Position numbers and translations under genes: made by a program
Assembly (NCBI RefSeq): GCF_025421715.1
Contig: NZ_JAOEFC010000004.1
Span: 248,001-312,000, forward strand
Length of the DNA: 64,000 bases
Origin: Microbacterium festucae
Lineage (GTDB): Bacteria; Actinomycetota; Actinomycetes; Actinomycetales; Microbacteriaceae
Direction of reading: 5' to 3'
In this document: positions 8,586 to 16,158 of the stretch, piece after piece
Numbering within the stretch: position 1 is the first letter of the stretch
How the letters are laid out: every line of letters begins with the position of its first letter
Notes under the pieces: generated by a model
What the model was told of the DNA's origin: nothing
What the model saw: the letters and a program-made list of their open reading frames with translations, nothing else
Databases searched by the model: none

Positions 8586-8608
8586 TCAACAGTCGACAGT
8601 TGAACTGT
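8586..8608. promoter_or_regulatory. Overlapping palindromes, GntR operator candidates
   Basis: Two overlapping symmetric sites lie between the divergent MHS transporter and SDR. TCAACAGTCGACAGTTGA (8586-8603) matches at 16 of 18 positions around GTCGAC. ACAGTTGAACTGT (8596-8608) is a perfect odd-centred palindrome. They lie 58-80 bases before the SDR start, a plausible position for the linked FCD-type GntR regulator. Confidence 0.6.
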
Positions 8609-8665
8609 TAGACGAATAGGTTTATCGTCGAGCCACGCAACGATGCGTTCGAAGGAGTCATCGCA

Positions 8666-9436
8666 ATGCCGCACACCTACACCGCCGTCATCACCGGCGC
8701 CGCCGCCGATCGGGGCATCGGAATGGCCACCGCATACGCCTACGCCCGTGCCGGCTGGGGGATCGCCATCCTCGACCTCGACGGCGACGCCGCAGTGCGC
8801 GTCGCGGCGCAGATCGCCGCCGATACCGGGGTTAAGGCTGTGGGTGCCCGTGTCGACGTCGCCGATGAGACGTCGGTGGAGGCGGCGCAGAAGGCGATCG
8901 ACGTGCACGTGGCAGCCGGCGACATCCCCAGCGTCGGCGCCCTGGCCAACATCGCCGGAATCACCTCTCCCGTGCCCTTCCTCGAGACGACGCTCAGCCT
9001 CTGGAACACCGTGCTCGCCGTGAACGCGACCGGCACCTATCTGATGACCCGGGCGTTTCTGCCCGCCATGATCGAGCAACGATTCGGCCGAATCGTGAAC
9101 ATGTCCTCGGTCAGCGCCCAGCGCGGGGGCGGGGTGTTCGGCAAGGTGCCCTACTCCGCGGCGAAGGCTGCCGTGCTCGGGCTCACCAAGGCGCTCGCCC
9201 GCGAGCTCGGCGACTCCGGTGTCACTGTGAACGCGGTCGCACCCGGAGCGGTCGACACGAACATCCGCGTCGGGTCGACGGACGAGCAGGAAGCCGCCAT
9301 CGCGAACGCCATCCCGCTCGGCCGCACCGCCACGACCGCCGAGGTCGCCGACGTCATCGTGTTCCTCAGCAGCGACCAGGCGTCATACCTGCAGGGAACG
9401 ACGATCGACATCAACGGCGGCAGCCACCTGCATTGA
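8666..9436 (+). CDS. SDR-family oxidoreductase of the transketolase cluster
   Basis: A 256-residue classical SDR. The cofactor loop has the insertion TGAAADRGIG, which resembles the 2,3-dihydroxy-type and ketoacyl-reductase-like subfamilies. The catalytic region is SSVSAQRGGGVFGKVPYSAAK with Ser, Tyr and Lys in place, and it ends GTTIDINGG. It is the first gene of a plus-strand operon with both transketolase halves. It probably oxidises a polyol or sugar to the ketose used by the transketolase; that role is inference from context. Confidence 0.9.
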   Translation: MPHTYTAVITGAAADRGIGMATAYAYARAGWGIAILDLDGDAAVRVAAQIAADTGVKAVGARVDVADETSVEAAQKAIDVHVAAGDIPSVGALANIAGITSPVPFLETTLSLWNTVLAVNATGTYLMTRAFLPAMIEQRFGRIVNMSSVSAQRGGGVFGKVPYSAAKAAVLGLTKALARELGDSGVTVNAVAPGAVDTNIRVGSTDEQEAAIANAIPLGRTATTAEVADVIVFLSSDQASYLQGTTIDINGGSHLH

Positions 9437-9465
9437 TGTCCACCACCGTTAATGAGGAGTCGACG

Positions 9466-10329
9466 ATGACCACCACACGAACCCGCGCCGAGCGGGCCGC
9501 CACCGTGCGCGCGGCGGCCCACCGCATCCGTCACCACGCCCTCCATATGGGTGAAGTGCAGGGTCAAGGCTACGTCGGACAGGCGTTGGGCGCCGCCGAC
9601 ATCCTCGCCGCTCTCTACGCCGATCAGCTTCGATTCGAACCCGCCGATCCGCACTGGGAGAAGCGCGACCGGATGCTGCTGTCGACGGGGCACTACGCGA
9701 TCGGGCTGTACGCGGCACTGGCCGAAGCGGGGGTCATCCCCGTGGAGGAGCTCGACACCTACGGGTCGGACGAATCCCGCCTGCCGATGTCGGGCATGGC
9801 CAGCTACACGCCGGGGATGGAGATCTCCGGGGGGAGCCTCGGTCACGGTCTGACCGTCGCGGTCGGAATGGCGCTCGGCCTGCGACACCGCGGCAGCGAC
9901 TCCCGCGTGTTCAACTTCCTCTCCGACGGCGAGCTCAACGAGGGCTCGACCTGGGAAGCCGCGATGGGCGCAGCATCCCATCGGCTGGGAAACCTCACCG
10001 CCGTCGTCGACATGAACGCCCTGCAGGCCGACGGGCCGACAGCCGACGTGCTGCGGATCGAACCCGCCGAGGCCAAGTGGGAGGCATTCGGCTGGCGCAC
10101 ATTCCGCGTCGACGGCAACGACCCTGAGGGGCTGCTGGCCGCCTTCGACGAGATAGACGATCGCGCGGCGGACGGGCCGCCGCAAGTGCTCGTCTGTGAC
10201 ACCCGCGTCGGGAGGGGCGTCCCGTTGCTGGAGCATCGTGAGAAGAACCACTTCATGCGCATCGACGAGCACGAGTGGGCCATCTGTCGCGAGCAGCTGA
10301 CCGCCGGCCACGACGGAGGAGACCGATGA
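9466..10329 (+). CDS. Transketolase, N-terminal (TPP-binding) subunit
   Basis: A 287-residue stand-alone N-terminal half of a split transketolase. The pyrophosphate-binding region reads FLSDGELNEGSTWEAAMGAA followed by DMNALQ, where the usual GDG is SDG. HGLTVAVGMALGLRHRG precedes it. The ATG at 9466 is preferred over an in-frame ATG at 9433 because GAGGAG precedes it by about 6 bases. It overlaps the start of the C-terminal subunit by four bases, so the halves are translationally coupled and should assemble as one enzyme that moves two-carbon ketol units. Such split enzymes often sit in dedicated catabolic clusters rather than the central pentose phosphate pathway. Confidence 0.9.
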   Translation: MTTTRTRAERAATVRAAAHRIRHHALHMGEVQGQGYVGQALGAADILAALYADQLRFEPADPHWEKRDRMLLSTGHYAIGLYAALAEAGVIPVEELDTYGSDESRLPMSGMASYTPGMEISGGSLGHGLTVAVGMALGLRHRGSDSRVFNFLSDGELNEGSTWEAAMGAASHRLGNLTAVVDMNALQADGPTADVLRIEPAEAKWEAFGWRTFRVDGNDPEGLLAAFDEIDDRAADGPPQVLVCDTRVGRGVPLLEHREKNHFMRIDEHEWAICREQLTAGHDGGDR

Positions 10330-11375
10330 ATACAACATCCGCGCCCAAGCTCAAGACCTCGGCGATGATCGCCTCGTTCGCAGACCCCGGGCAGAAGACG
10401 GCTCCGGCTCCGTTCGGCCACGCGCTGCGCGAACTCGCGGAAACCGACGAGCGCATCGTCGGTTTGTCGGCCGATCTCGCCAAGTACACCGACATGCACA
10501 TCTTCCGCGATGCGCACCCCGACCGGTTCTTCCAGATGGGGATGGCCGAGCAGCTGCTCTTCGGTGCCGCCGCGGGCCTGGCCGAGGTCGGGCTCGTGCC
10601 GTTCGCATCGACCTACTCGGTCTTCGCCGCGCGCCGCGCCTACGACTTCATCTGCCTCGACATCGCCGAACCGGGCCTCAACGTGAACATCGTCGGCGGC
10701 CTGCCCGGCCTGACGACCGGCTACGGCCCCAGTCATCAGGCGACTGAAGACATCGCCATCTTCCGGGGTATGCCCAACCTCACCATCGTCGACCCGTGCG
10801 ACTCGGTCGACATCACCCAGGCGGTGCCGCAACTCGCGGCATCCGCCGGCCCCACCTACCTGCGCCTGCTTCGCGGACAGGTGCCCACAGTGCTCGACGA
10901 GTACGACTACGCGTTCGAGCTGGGCAAGGCCCAGCTCATCCGCCCGGGTAACGACGTCGTATTTATCTCGAGCGGACTCATGACGATGCGTGCGTTGCAG
11001 GCCGCCGATCGGCTTGCAGCACACAAGGTCGACGTCGCCGTCGTGCACAGCCCGACGATCAAACCCTTCGACGCCGACACCGTGTTGCGCGAACTCGACT
11101 CGCCGCGCGTGGCCTTCACCCTCGAGAACCACTCCGTCATCGGTGGCTTGCACGAAGCTGTCGCGAGCGCAGTCGTCCGGTCGCAGAAGCCGCGCAGAGT
11201 CGAACGCATCGGGCTGCCCGATGCGTTCTTGGATGCGGGGGCGCTGCCCACTCTGCACGCGAGGTACGGACTGGGAACCGACGAGATCGTCCAGAGGGTG
11301 CTCGCGGCGATCGGGTCGCGCCCGACCGGTGGGCGCCGCTACGGGGTGACGATGTTGAACGAGGGGTCGCGGTGA
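10326..11375 (+). CDS. Transketolase, C-terminal subunit
   Basis: A 349-residue pyrimidine-binding plus C-terminal domain pair. FFQMGMAEQLLFGAAAGLAE carries the conserved Glu that activates thiamine diphosphate, followed by FASTYSVFAARRAYDF and GPSHQATEDIA. The ATG at 10326 overlaps the N-subunit stop. The last roughly 15 residues (from GGRRYGVTM) are encoded by sequence that, on the opposite strand, is the 3' end of an alkylsulfatase gene. The present C-terminus therefore looks like a rearrangement scar rather than the ancestral tail. The catalytic core should be intact. Confidence 0.9.
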   Translation: MNTTSAPKLKTSAMIASFADPGQKTAPAPFGHALRELAETDERIVGLSADLAKYTDMHIFRDAHPDRFFQMGMAEQLLFGAAAGLAEVGLVPFASTYSVFAARRAYDFICLDIAEPGLNVNIVGGLPGLTTGYGPSHQATEDIAIFRGMPNLTIVDPCDSVDITQAVPQLAASAGPTYLRLLRGQVPTVLDEYDYAFELGKAQLIRPGNDVVFISSGLMTMRALQAADRLAAHKVDVAVVHSPTIKPFDADTVLRELDSPRVAFTLENHSVIGGLHEAVASAVVRSQKPRRVERIGLPDAFLDAGALPTLHARYGLGTDEIVQRVLAAIGSRPTGGRRYGVTMLNEGSR

Positions 11376-11397
11376 TCGAGCACGCCCAGCAGCGCCT
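11322..11397. repeat. Direct repeat copy 1 (alkylsulfatase 3' end)
   Basis: About 75 bases here match 11602-11678 with a few differences and one indel. The second copy is the true 3' end of the alkylsulfatase gene, so this copy is a duplicated remnant. The two enclose about 205 bases of degenerate sequence. Confidence 0.8.
11339..11397 (-). pseudogene. Remnant of a second alkylsulfatase gene (3' end only)
   Basis: On the minus strand this encodes QALLGVLDHRDPSFNIVTP and a stop (cta at 11339). That is the same C-terminus as the intact alkylsulfatase at 11620-13494 (LQALLGVLDQGDPSFNIVTP) with two substitutions in the shared 19 residues. Upstream sequence no longer matches. It overlaps the 3' end of the transketolase C-subunit gene on the other strand. 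Confidence 0.75.
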
Positions 11398-11423
11398 GTG
11401 CGCACCTATGTGTGCACCGGAGA

Positions 11424-11567
11424 ACGTCGGCCGGTTCTGCAGAGATCACCGGGCCCATCTCCTACGGCACGGCCCCGATACCCGCCGGTACCTACACGCT
11501 GACTTCCACGGTGTACGGCAGCGACGGAGCGAAGAGCGTCACCGACACGGTCACGCTGACGGGCTGA
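11424..11567 (+). pseudogene. C-terminal fragment of a secreted Ig-like/beta-sandwich protein
   Basis: One frame reads EITGPISYGTAPIPAGTYTL, then TSTVYGSDGAKSVTDTVTLT, then Gly and a stop, with no start or signal peptide upstream. The alternating Thr/Val/Ser composition is typical of bacterial Ig-like domains. It is trapped between the two alkylsulfatase repeats, so it is probably debris of a rearrangement. Function cannot be assigned. Confidence 0.5.
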
Positions 11568-11601
11568 AGCCGCCGCTGAGCGCACCTCAGCCCGTCCCGA
11601 C

Positions 11602-11678
11602 CGACCGGCGGACGCCGCGTTACGGGGTGACGATGTTGAACGAGGGATCACCCTGATCGAGCACGCCCAGCAGCGCCT
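11602..11678. repeat. Direct repeat copy 2
   Basis: This copy contains the functional 3' end and stop of the alkylsulfatase plus about 18 bases beyond it. It matches 11322-11397. Confidence 0.8.
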
Positions 11679-13494
11679 GCAGTGCGCCGATGTCGCCGTC
11701 GACGTCCAGCCCAGGGCTGGTCAGGTCGCCGCCGGCGGCGAGCTGGATCAGTCGGGCCTTCGTCGTGGTGATCGTCGCGTCGGCGCCTGCTTCGGCGATG
11801 CGTTCACGGTAGATGAGCACACCGTTGTGAAGGGTCAGCCGGTAGTTGGTGCCGAGATCGGTAAGGGTCACGTCGAGGTCGATCGACAGATCCCATGCTT
11901 TCGGTCCGTTCACGGAGATGGCGAGGGAATCGAACAGCTGTTGCGGGCTGAGCTGGGCGACGATCGCGGGAGCAGCAGTGGCGGTGGGGGTGCCGAAGTT
12001 CCCGTCACGCAGTTCGGTCGCGCCCGAGAGGAAGAAGTTGCGCCAGGTGCCGTTCTCCGACCCGTAGCCCAGCTGCTCGAGGGTGTCGGCATACAGCTCT
12101 CGCGCTCCGGCGTGGATCTCGTCGGTGAAGATGGCGTGGTCGAGAAGGGTGGCCGCCCACCGGAAGTCGCCCTCGTCGAACGCGATCTGCGCGAGCTCGA
12201 CGACGCGGTCGAGCCCGCCGAGCGCGGCGACATAGCGACGCGCCTGCTCGACCGGCGGGTGCGGCCACAGCCGTGCGGGGTTCGCGTCGAACCAGCCCAT
12301 GTAGCGCTGGTAGATCGCCTTGAGGTTGTGGCTGAGCGAGCCGTAGTAGCCGTGCGTGTTCCACGAGTCGGCGAGGGCCGGCGGCAGCTCGAGCGATTCG
12401 GCGATCTCCGCCCCTTGATACCCCTGGTTGATCAGTCGCAGGGTCTGGTCGTGGAGGTACGCGTAGAGGTCGCGTTGGGTGGAGAGGAACTCGACGATGC
12501 GTTCGCGGGTCCAGGTGGGCCAGTGATGTGACGCGAATGCCACGTCGGCGCGGTCGCTGAAGGTATCGATCGCCTCGGTCAGGTACTGCGACCACACGTG
12601 CGGGTCGCGCACGAGCGCGCCGCGCAGCGTCAGCAGGTTGTGCAGGGTGTGGGTGGCGTTCTCCGCCATGCACAGGGCCCGGTATCGAGGGAAGTAGAAG
12701 TGCATCTCGGCGGGAGCTTCGGTGCCCGGCGCCATCTGGAACTCGATCTCGACGCCGTCCACCGTGAGGGTCTGGCCGGTGCGGGTGATCTCGGTGTTCG
12801 GGACGATGAGACCTACCTCTCCGGTCGAGGTCGTCTGGCCGAGCCCGGCACCCACCGCGCCCTGAGGTCCGCGGGCCAGTGCGGCGCCGTACATGTAGCC
12901 GGCACGCCTGGCCATGGCAGTTCCGGCATAGACGTTCTCCGCCACAGCGTGCTCGGTGAACCCCTCGGGGGCGATGACCTTGACCGCACCCGACGCGGCA
13001 TCCTCGACCGTGGTGACCCCGAAAGCTCCGCCGAAGTGGTCGACGTGGCTGTGCGTGTAGATGACCGCCACGACCCGCCTGTCGCCGCGGTGCGTGCGGT
13101 AGAGCGCCAGCGCGGCGGCGGCGGTCTCGGTCGAGATCAGCGGGTCGATGACGATCACACCGGTGTCGCCCTCGACGAACGTGATGTTCGACAAGTCGAA
13201 ACCGCGCACCTGATAGATGCCCTCGACGACCTCGTACAGGCCGTGCTTGGCGACGAGCTGCGACTGGCGCCACAGGCTCGGATTGACTGTGTCGGGCGCG
13301 TCGCCGTCGAGAAACGCGTAGCTGTCGGCATCCCACACCACCCGGCCGTCGGAGGCCTGGATCACACCGTCGTCCAACGCCGCGATGAAGCCGCGTTCCG
13401 CATCATCGAAATCGCGGGTGTCTGAGAACGGCAACGTGTCGCGCAGGGCGGACTGCTGGGCGATGATCGTGGGGGTGGCGGGCTTGTTCGACAT
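11620..13494 (-). CDS. Alkyl/aryl sulfatase of the metallo-beta-lactamase fold (SdsA1 type)
   Basis: A 624-residue class III sulfatase that hydrolyses primary alkyl sulfate esters, such as the surfactant dodecyl sulfate, to alcohol and sulfate. The metallo-beta-lactamase domain carries YTHSHVDHFGG at about residues 146-156, and AEMHFYFPRY and MAENATHTLHNLLTLRG supply further metal ligands. A central helical dimerisation domain follows. An SCP2-like C-terminal domain ends LDQGDPSFNIVTP. There is no signal peptide, so unlike Pseudomonas SdsA1 it should act in the cytoplasm. A duplicated 3' fragment nearby shows that a second copy once existed. Confidence 0.93.
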   Translation of the reverse strand: MSNKPATPTIIAQQSALRDTLPFSDTRDFDDAERGFIAALDDGVIQASDGRVVWDADSYAFLDGDAPDTVNPSLWRQSQLVAKHGLYEVVEGIYQVRGFDLSNITFVEGDTGVIVIDPLISTETAAAALALYRTHRGDRRVVAVIYTHSHVDHFGGAFGVTTVEDAASGAVKVIAPEGFTEHAVAENVYAGTAMARRAGYMYGAALARGPQGAVGAGLGQTTSTGEVGLIVPNTEITRTGQTLTVDGVEIEFQMAPGTEAPAEMHFYFPRYRALCMAENATHTLHNLLTLRGALVRDPHVWSQYLTEAIDTFSDRADVAFASHHWPTWTRERIVEFLSTQRDLYAYLHDQTLRLINQGYQGAEIAESLELPPALADSWNTHGYYGSLSHNLKAIYQRYMGWFDANPARLWPHPPVEQARRYVAALGGLDRVVELAQIAFDEGDFRWAATLLDHAIFTDEIHAGARELYADTLEQLGYGSENGTWRNFFLSGATELRDGNFGTPTATAAPAIVAQLSPQQLFDSLAISVNGPKAWDLSIDLDVTLTDLGTNYRLTLHNGVLIYRERIAEAGADATITTTKARLIQLAAGGDLTSPGLDVDGDIGALQALLGVLDQGDPSFNIVTP

Positions 13495-13632
13495 GAAGTC
13501 CTCGATTCAGGGGGGCCTTCTACGACTATGGCGCGCCGCTGACGTGTCCCGCCAGCCTTTCGGTGAACGACTTTGATGAAGGGATCGCGGCGCGGTCTGG
13601 GCGCCGCGGCCCGTCAGGAGGCGCATCGACGC

Positions 13633-13638
13633 CACACT
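13633..13638 (+). promoter_or_regulatory. -10 box for a leaderless mRNA
   Basis: CACACT lies 6 bases before the ATG at 13645, and no Shine-Dalgarno sequence is present. This spacing fits transcription starting at or near the start codon. Confidence 0.45.
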
Positions 13639-13644
13639 GGGCGC

Positions 13645-14016
13645 ATGACCCGTCACTGGACCCCGCTCGCCGTCGTCTACCTCGTGCTCGCTGTCGTCGG
13701 CCTCGTCGGCACCTGGACGTACAACGCGATCGCCATCGCCGAGGGGAACGACTTCATCAGCGACCTCGTCTCCAGCGGACCGGCGGTGTCGTCGATCACG
13801 AACGATCTGCTGGTCGTCGCCGTGGCCGGCAGCATCCTGATCATCGTGGAATCGCGCCGGATCGGGATGCGGTTCGGATGGGCGTACGTCGCCGCCTCGG
13901 CGCTGACGGCGTTCGCGTTCACGTTCCCGCTGTGGCTCGCGATGCGCGAGCGGCATCTGACCGCCGGCCGTGCCGGCCGCGGCCGGGACGAAGCGGCATC
14001 CGAGAACGAGGCCTAG
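13645..14016 (+). CDS. DUF2834 membrane protein
   Basis: A 123-residue integral membrane protein with three or four hydrophobic helices (LAVVYLVLAVVGLVGTW, NDLLVVAVAGSILIIVE, GWAYVAASALTAFAFTFPLW). It matches the DUF2834 pattern as I recall it, and the function of that family is unknown. The start at 13645 is chosen because a -10-like CACACT lies 6 bases upstream. The 24-residue extension upstream has no hydrophobic or family character. The C-terminal 20 residues are charged and cytoplasmic. Confidence 0.75.
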   Translation: MTRHWTPLAVVYLVLAVVGLVGTWTYNAIAIAEGNDFISDLVSSGPAVSSITNDLLVVAVAGSILIIVESRRIGMRFGWAYVAASALTAFAFTFPLWLAMRERHLTAGRAGRGRDEAASENEA

Positions 14017-14057
14017 GTCGAGCTCTAGACGCGAGGTGTGACCCGCATGTCTGCGGC

Positions 14058-14074
14058 CGTTCGCTCAGCGAACG
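14058..14074. terminator. Hairpin between convergent genes
   Basis: CGTTCGCT and AGCGAACG form a perfect 8-bp inverted repeat around a single C. It lies between the convergent DUF2834 and DUF5684 genes. There is no T tract and the loop would need to open, so termination is only a suggestion. Confidence 0.35.
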
Positions 14075-14091
14075 CCCGAGCGCGCGAGGTC

Positions 14092-14484
14092 TCAGCCCTC
14101 GACGCGGGCCCGGTTGTACGTGTCGGAGCCGTAGCCGATGACGAGGAAGCCGATCGCCGTCAGCAGCCACAGGAAGAAGATCGAGAACGCGGCGCCGTGT
14201 CCGAAGCCGCGGCCGATGCGCAGCGAGACGATGATGTGGAAGATCACGTTGACGATGGGGATGAGGTAGAGCAGCCCCATCCAGGCGGAGTAGCCGGCGA
14301 TCTTCACCAGCACGAACGTGTTGACGATCGGGATGATGGCGAGCCACCCGGCGTAACCCGCCTTGGTGAACACCTTCCACAGCGCGATGACGAGGATGAG
14401 GTACCAGATCACGGCGATGATGATGCCGACGGGCTGGAATGCGGCGTACTGGGACTCGAGGGTCGCCGAGGCGAAGGCTGTCAT
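14092..14484 (-). CDS. DUF5684-type membrane protein
   Basis: A 130-residue protein with four hydrophobic segments (IIIAVIWYLILVIALW, WLAIIPIVNTFVLVKIA, LLYLIPIVNVIFHIIVSL, FSIFFLWLLTAIGFLVIGYG). The repeated IPIVN motif and the KAGYAGWLAIIPIVN block are characteristic of DUF5684 proteins, which are sometimes mislabelled signal peptidase I. It has no catalytic motif of its own. ATG 14484 is used; ATG 14496 is a possible alternative. Function unknown. Confidence 0.7.
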   Translation of the reverse strand: MTAFASATLESQYAAFQPVGIIIAVIWYLILVIALWKVFTKAGYAGWLAIIPIVNTFVLVKIAGYSAWMGLLYLIPIVNVIFHIIVSLRIGRGFGHGAAFSIFFLWLLTAIGFLVIGYGSDTYNRARVEG

Positions 14485-14609
14485 GGGCCACAGCATATGG
14501 TCAGGTTGGCTGCGGCCGTCAAGCATTGCCGGGGGCCTTCCCCCGGGCAGGCGACTTAGCTACGGTGTTGCGAACTGCGCCTCGGTGGTCTGTCAGAAAG
14601 AGTGGATGC

Positions 14610-15074
14610 ATGTCCAAAGAAGAGAAGGCCCGCGACGGCGCACAGTCCGTCATCCCCGACGACGAGATCATCGACGTCGCACTCGTCGAGGCGCGCGGCG
14701 CGACGTCCTCCGGTGTGGTGGGTGCGGTGCTCGGCATGGGCGGGAACCGCGGTGTCGCCTGGGGGTTCGCCGGCGCCGCGATCGGCCAGCGCGTCAACGC
14801 GTCGCTCAAGGGCGTCTACCCGACCTACGTCCTGGCGGTCTCGGCCACGACCCTGTACCTGCTGGGTCGTCAGAAGTCGGGCTCGGTCGGCGGCTGGAAG
14901 AAGCTCGAGCCGATCACGCAGATCGACCGCAGCAACCTCGCCGTCGCCCGCAAGCGCCACGGCACCGTCTCGACGCTCGAACTCACCGACACCTCCACGG
15001 GCGCGACCCTCGAGTTCGAGCCGAAGCGCATCGGCAACCTCGGTCTGAAGGACCTGCTCGCCGAACTCGGCTAG
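14610..15074 (+). CDS. Hypothetical protein, PH-like C-terminal half
   Basis: A 154-residue protein of unknown role. Residues 25-75 are glycine/alanine-rich and amphipathic (VVGAVLGMGGNRGVAWGFAG, then AAIGQRVNASLKG). They resemble the membrane-interacting stretch seen ahead of small bacterial pleckstrin-homology-like domains. Residues 75-154 have beta-strand-like alternation (YVLAVSATTLYLLGRQ, VSTLELTDTSTGATLEFEPK). The start MSKEEKARDG is the first ATG with a suitable upstream context. It is convergent with a small membrane protein. The domain call is tentative. Confidence 0.6.
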   Translation: MSKEEKARDGAQSVIPDDEIIDVALVEARGATSSGVVGAVLGMGGNRGVAWGFAGAAIGQRVNASLKGVYPTYVLAVSATTLYLLGRQKSGSVGGWKKLEPITQIDRSNLAVARKRHGTVSTLELTDTSTGATLEFEPKRIGNLGLKDLLAELG

Positions 15075-15079
15075 GCGGG

Positions 15080-15277
15080 CTACGCGCGCGGGTCGGTTCC
15101 CCGTCCGCGCTTCTGGGCGAGGTCGAGGATGCCGACGATCGCGGCGATGATGCCCGCGGCCAGGGCCAGCCACCAGAGAACCTGGCCGCCGCCGACCAGC
15201 GCGAAGATGCTCCCCACGATCACAAGCACCCCGACGATGATCAGGGTGACAGACCTGCCTGTGCTGCGTGACTGCAT
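15080..15277 (-). CDS. Small two-helix membrane protein
   Basis: A 65-residue protein with two hydrophobic helices (VTLIIVGVLVIVGSIFALVG and WWLALAAGIIAAIVGILDLA) and a basic C-terminus. The ATG at 15277 follows AGAAGGAGACACC, a strong ribosome site. Function unknown. It is divergent from the ABC transporter gene at 15397. Confidence 0.7.
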   Translation of the reverse strand: MQSRSTGRSVTLIIVGVLVIVGSIFALVGGGQVLWWLALAAGIIAAIVGILDLAQKRGRGTDPRA

Positions 15278-15396
15278 GGTGTCTCCTTCTCGGGGTTGGT
15301 GCGGTACGTCGACCAACGTATCGAACCCCCCGATACCGTGGAGGGACCGATCGCGGCGCGTGGCGCGAGCGACCAGAGATCAAGTGGAGTGCAGCG

Positions 15397-16158
15397 GTGA
15401 CGGCGATACGCGTGTCTGGAGTGGTCAAGGCCTTCGACGGCGCACAGGTCGTGCGTGGGCTGTCGCTGGATATCCCGAGTGGTTCGTTCTACGGACTCGC
15501 GGGGCCCAACGGCGCGGGCAAGACGACGACGATCCGGATGATCGCAGGCTTGCTGCGCCCGGATGCCGGCACGATCGAGGTCAATGGTGTCTCCGTGTGG
15601 CCCGACCCGCGAGCAGCCAAGCGCGTGCTCGGCTACGTTCCCGACAACCCCACTCTCTTCGCGCGCCTGAGCGCCCGCGAGATGCTGGACTACGCCGGGA
15701 TGCTGCGGGGCATGGACCCTGTCACCATCAAAGACCGGGGTGATGACCTGTTGCGGGTGCTGGCTCTCGAGTCGGACGCCGATCGGCCGATCGCCGACTT
15801 CTCGCTGGGCATGACGAAGCGGATCGGCCTCGCCGTCGCCATCCTCCACAGCCCGCGGGTGCTCATTCTCGATGAGCCGTTCGGCTCACTCGACCCGGTC
15901 AACACACAGGTGATGGAGCAGTTGCTGGCTCGCTACCGCGACGGTGGCGGCTCGGTGGTCTTCTCGAGCCACGTGCTCGACGTGGTCGAGAAGCTGTGCG
16001 ATCGTGTCGCCGTGATCGCCGAGGGCGCACTCGTCGCCGAGGGCACCGTGCGTGAGCTCGCCGGTGCCGGCTCGCTGGAGCAGGCCTTCATGGGAATCGT
16101 GGGCGGGCGAGACCTCGGTGAGGAGGACCTCGGATGGCTCTCGTCCTCTTCCGACTGA
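15397..16158 (+). CDS. ABC transporter ATP-binding protein
   Basis: A 253-residue nucleotide-binding subunit of an ABC-2-type exporter. Walker A is GPNGAGKTTT, Walker B is VLILDEPFGSLDP, and the H-loop region is VVFSSHVLDVVE. The signature is FSLGMTKR rather than LSGGQ, a variant common in exporters of this group. The start is GTG at 15397. It overlaps the permease gene by 25 bases, so the two make one transporter. The substrate is unknown; drugs, lipids or peptides are usual for this class. Confidence 0.9.
   Translation: MTAIRVSGVVKAFDGAQVVRGLSLDIPSGSFYGLAGPNGAGKTTTIRMIAGLLRPDAGTIEVNGVSVWPDPRAAKRVLGYVPDNPTLFARLSAREMLDYAGMLRGMDPVTIKDRGDDLLRVLALESDADRPIADFSLGMTKRIGLAVAILHSPRVLILDEPFGSLDPVNTQVMEQLLARYRDGGGSVVFSSHVLDVVEKLCDRVAVIAEGALVAEGTVRELAGAGSLEQAFMGIVGGRDLGEEDLGWLSSSSD

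Noticed and set aside
11372..11656. A 94-codon plus-strand frame
   Set aside because: It runs through the degenerate segment and ends inside the antisense of the sulfatase 3' end. There is no ribosome site or coherent composition.
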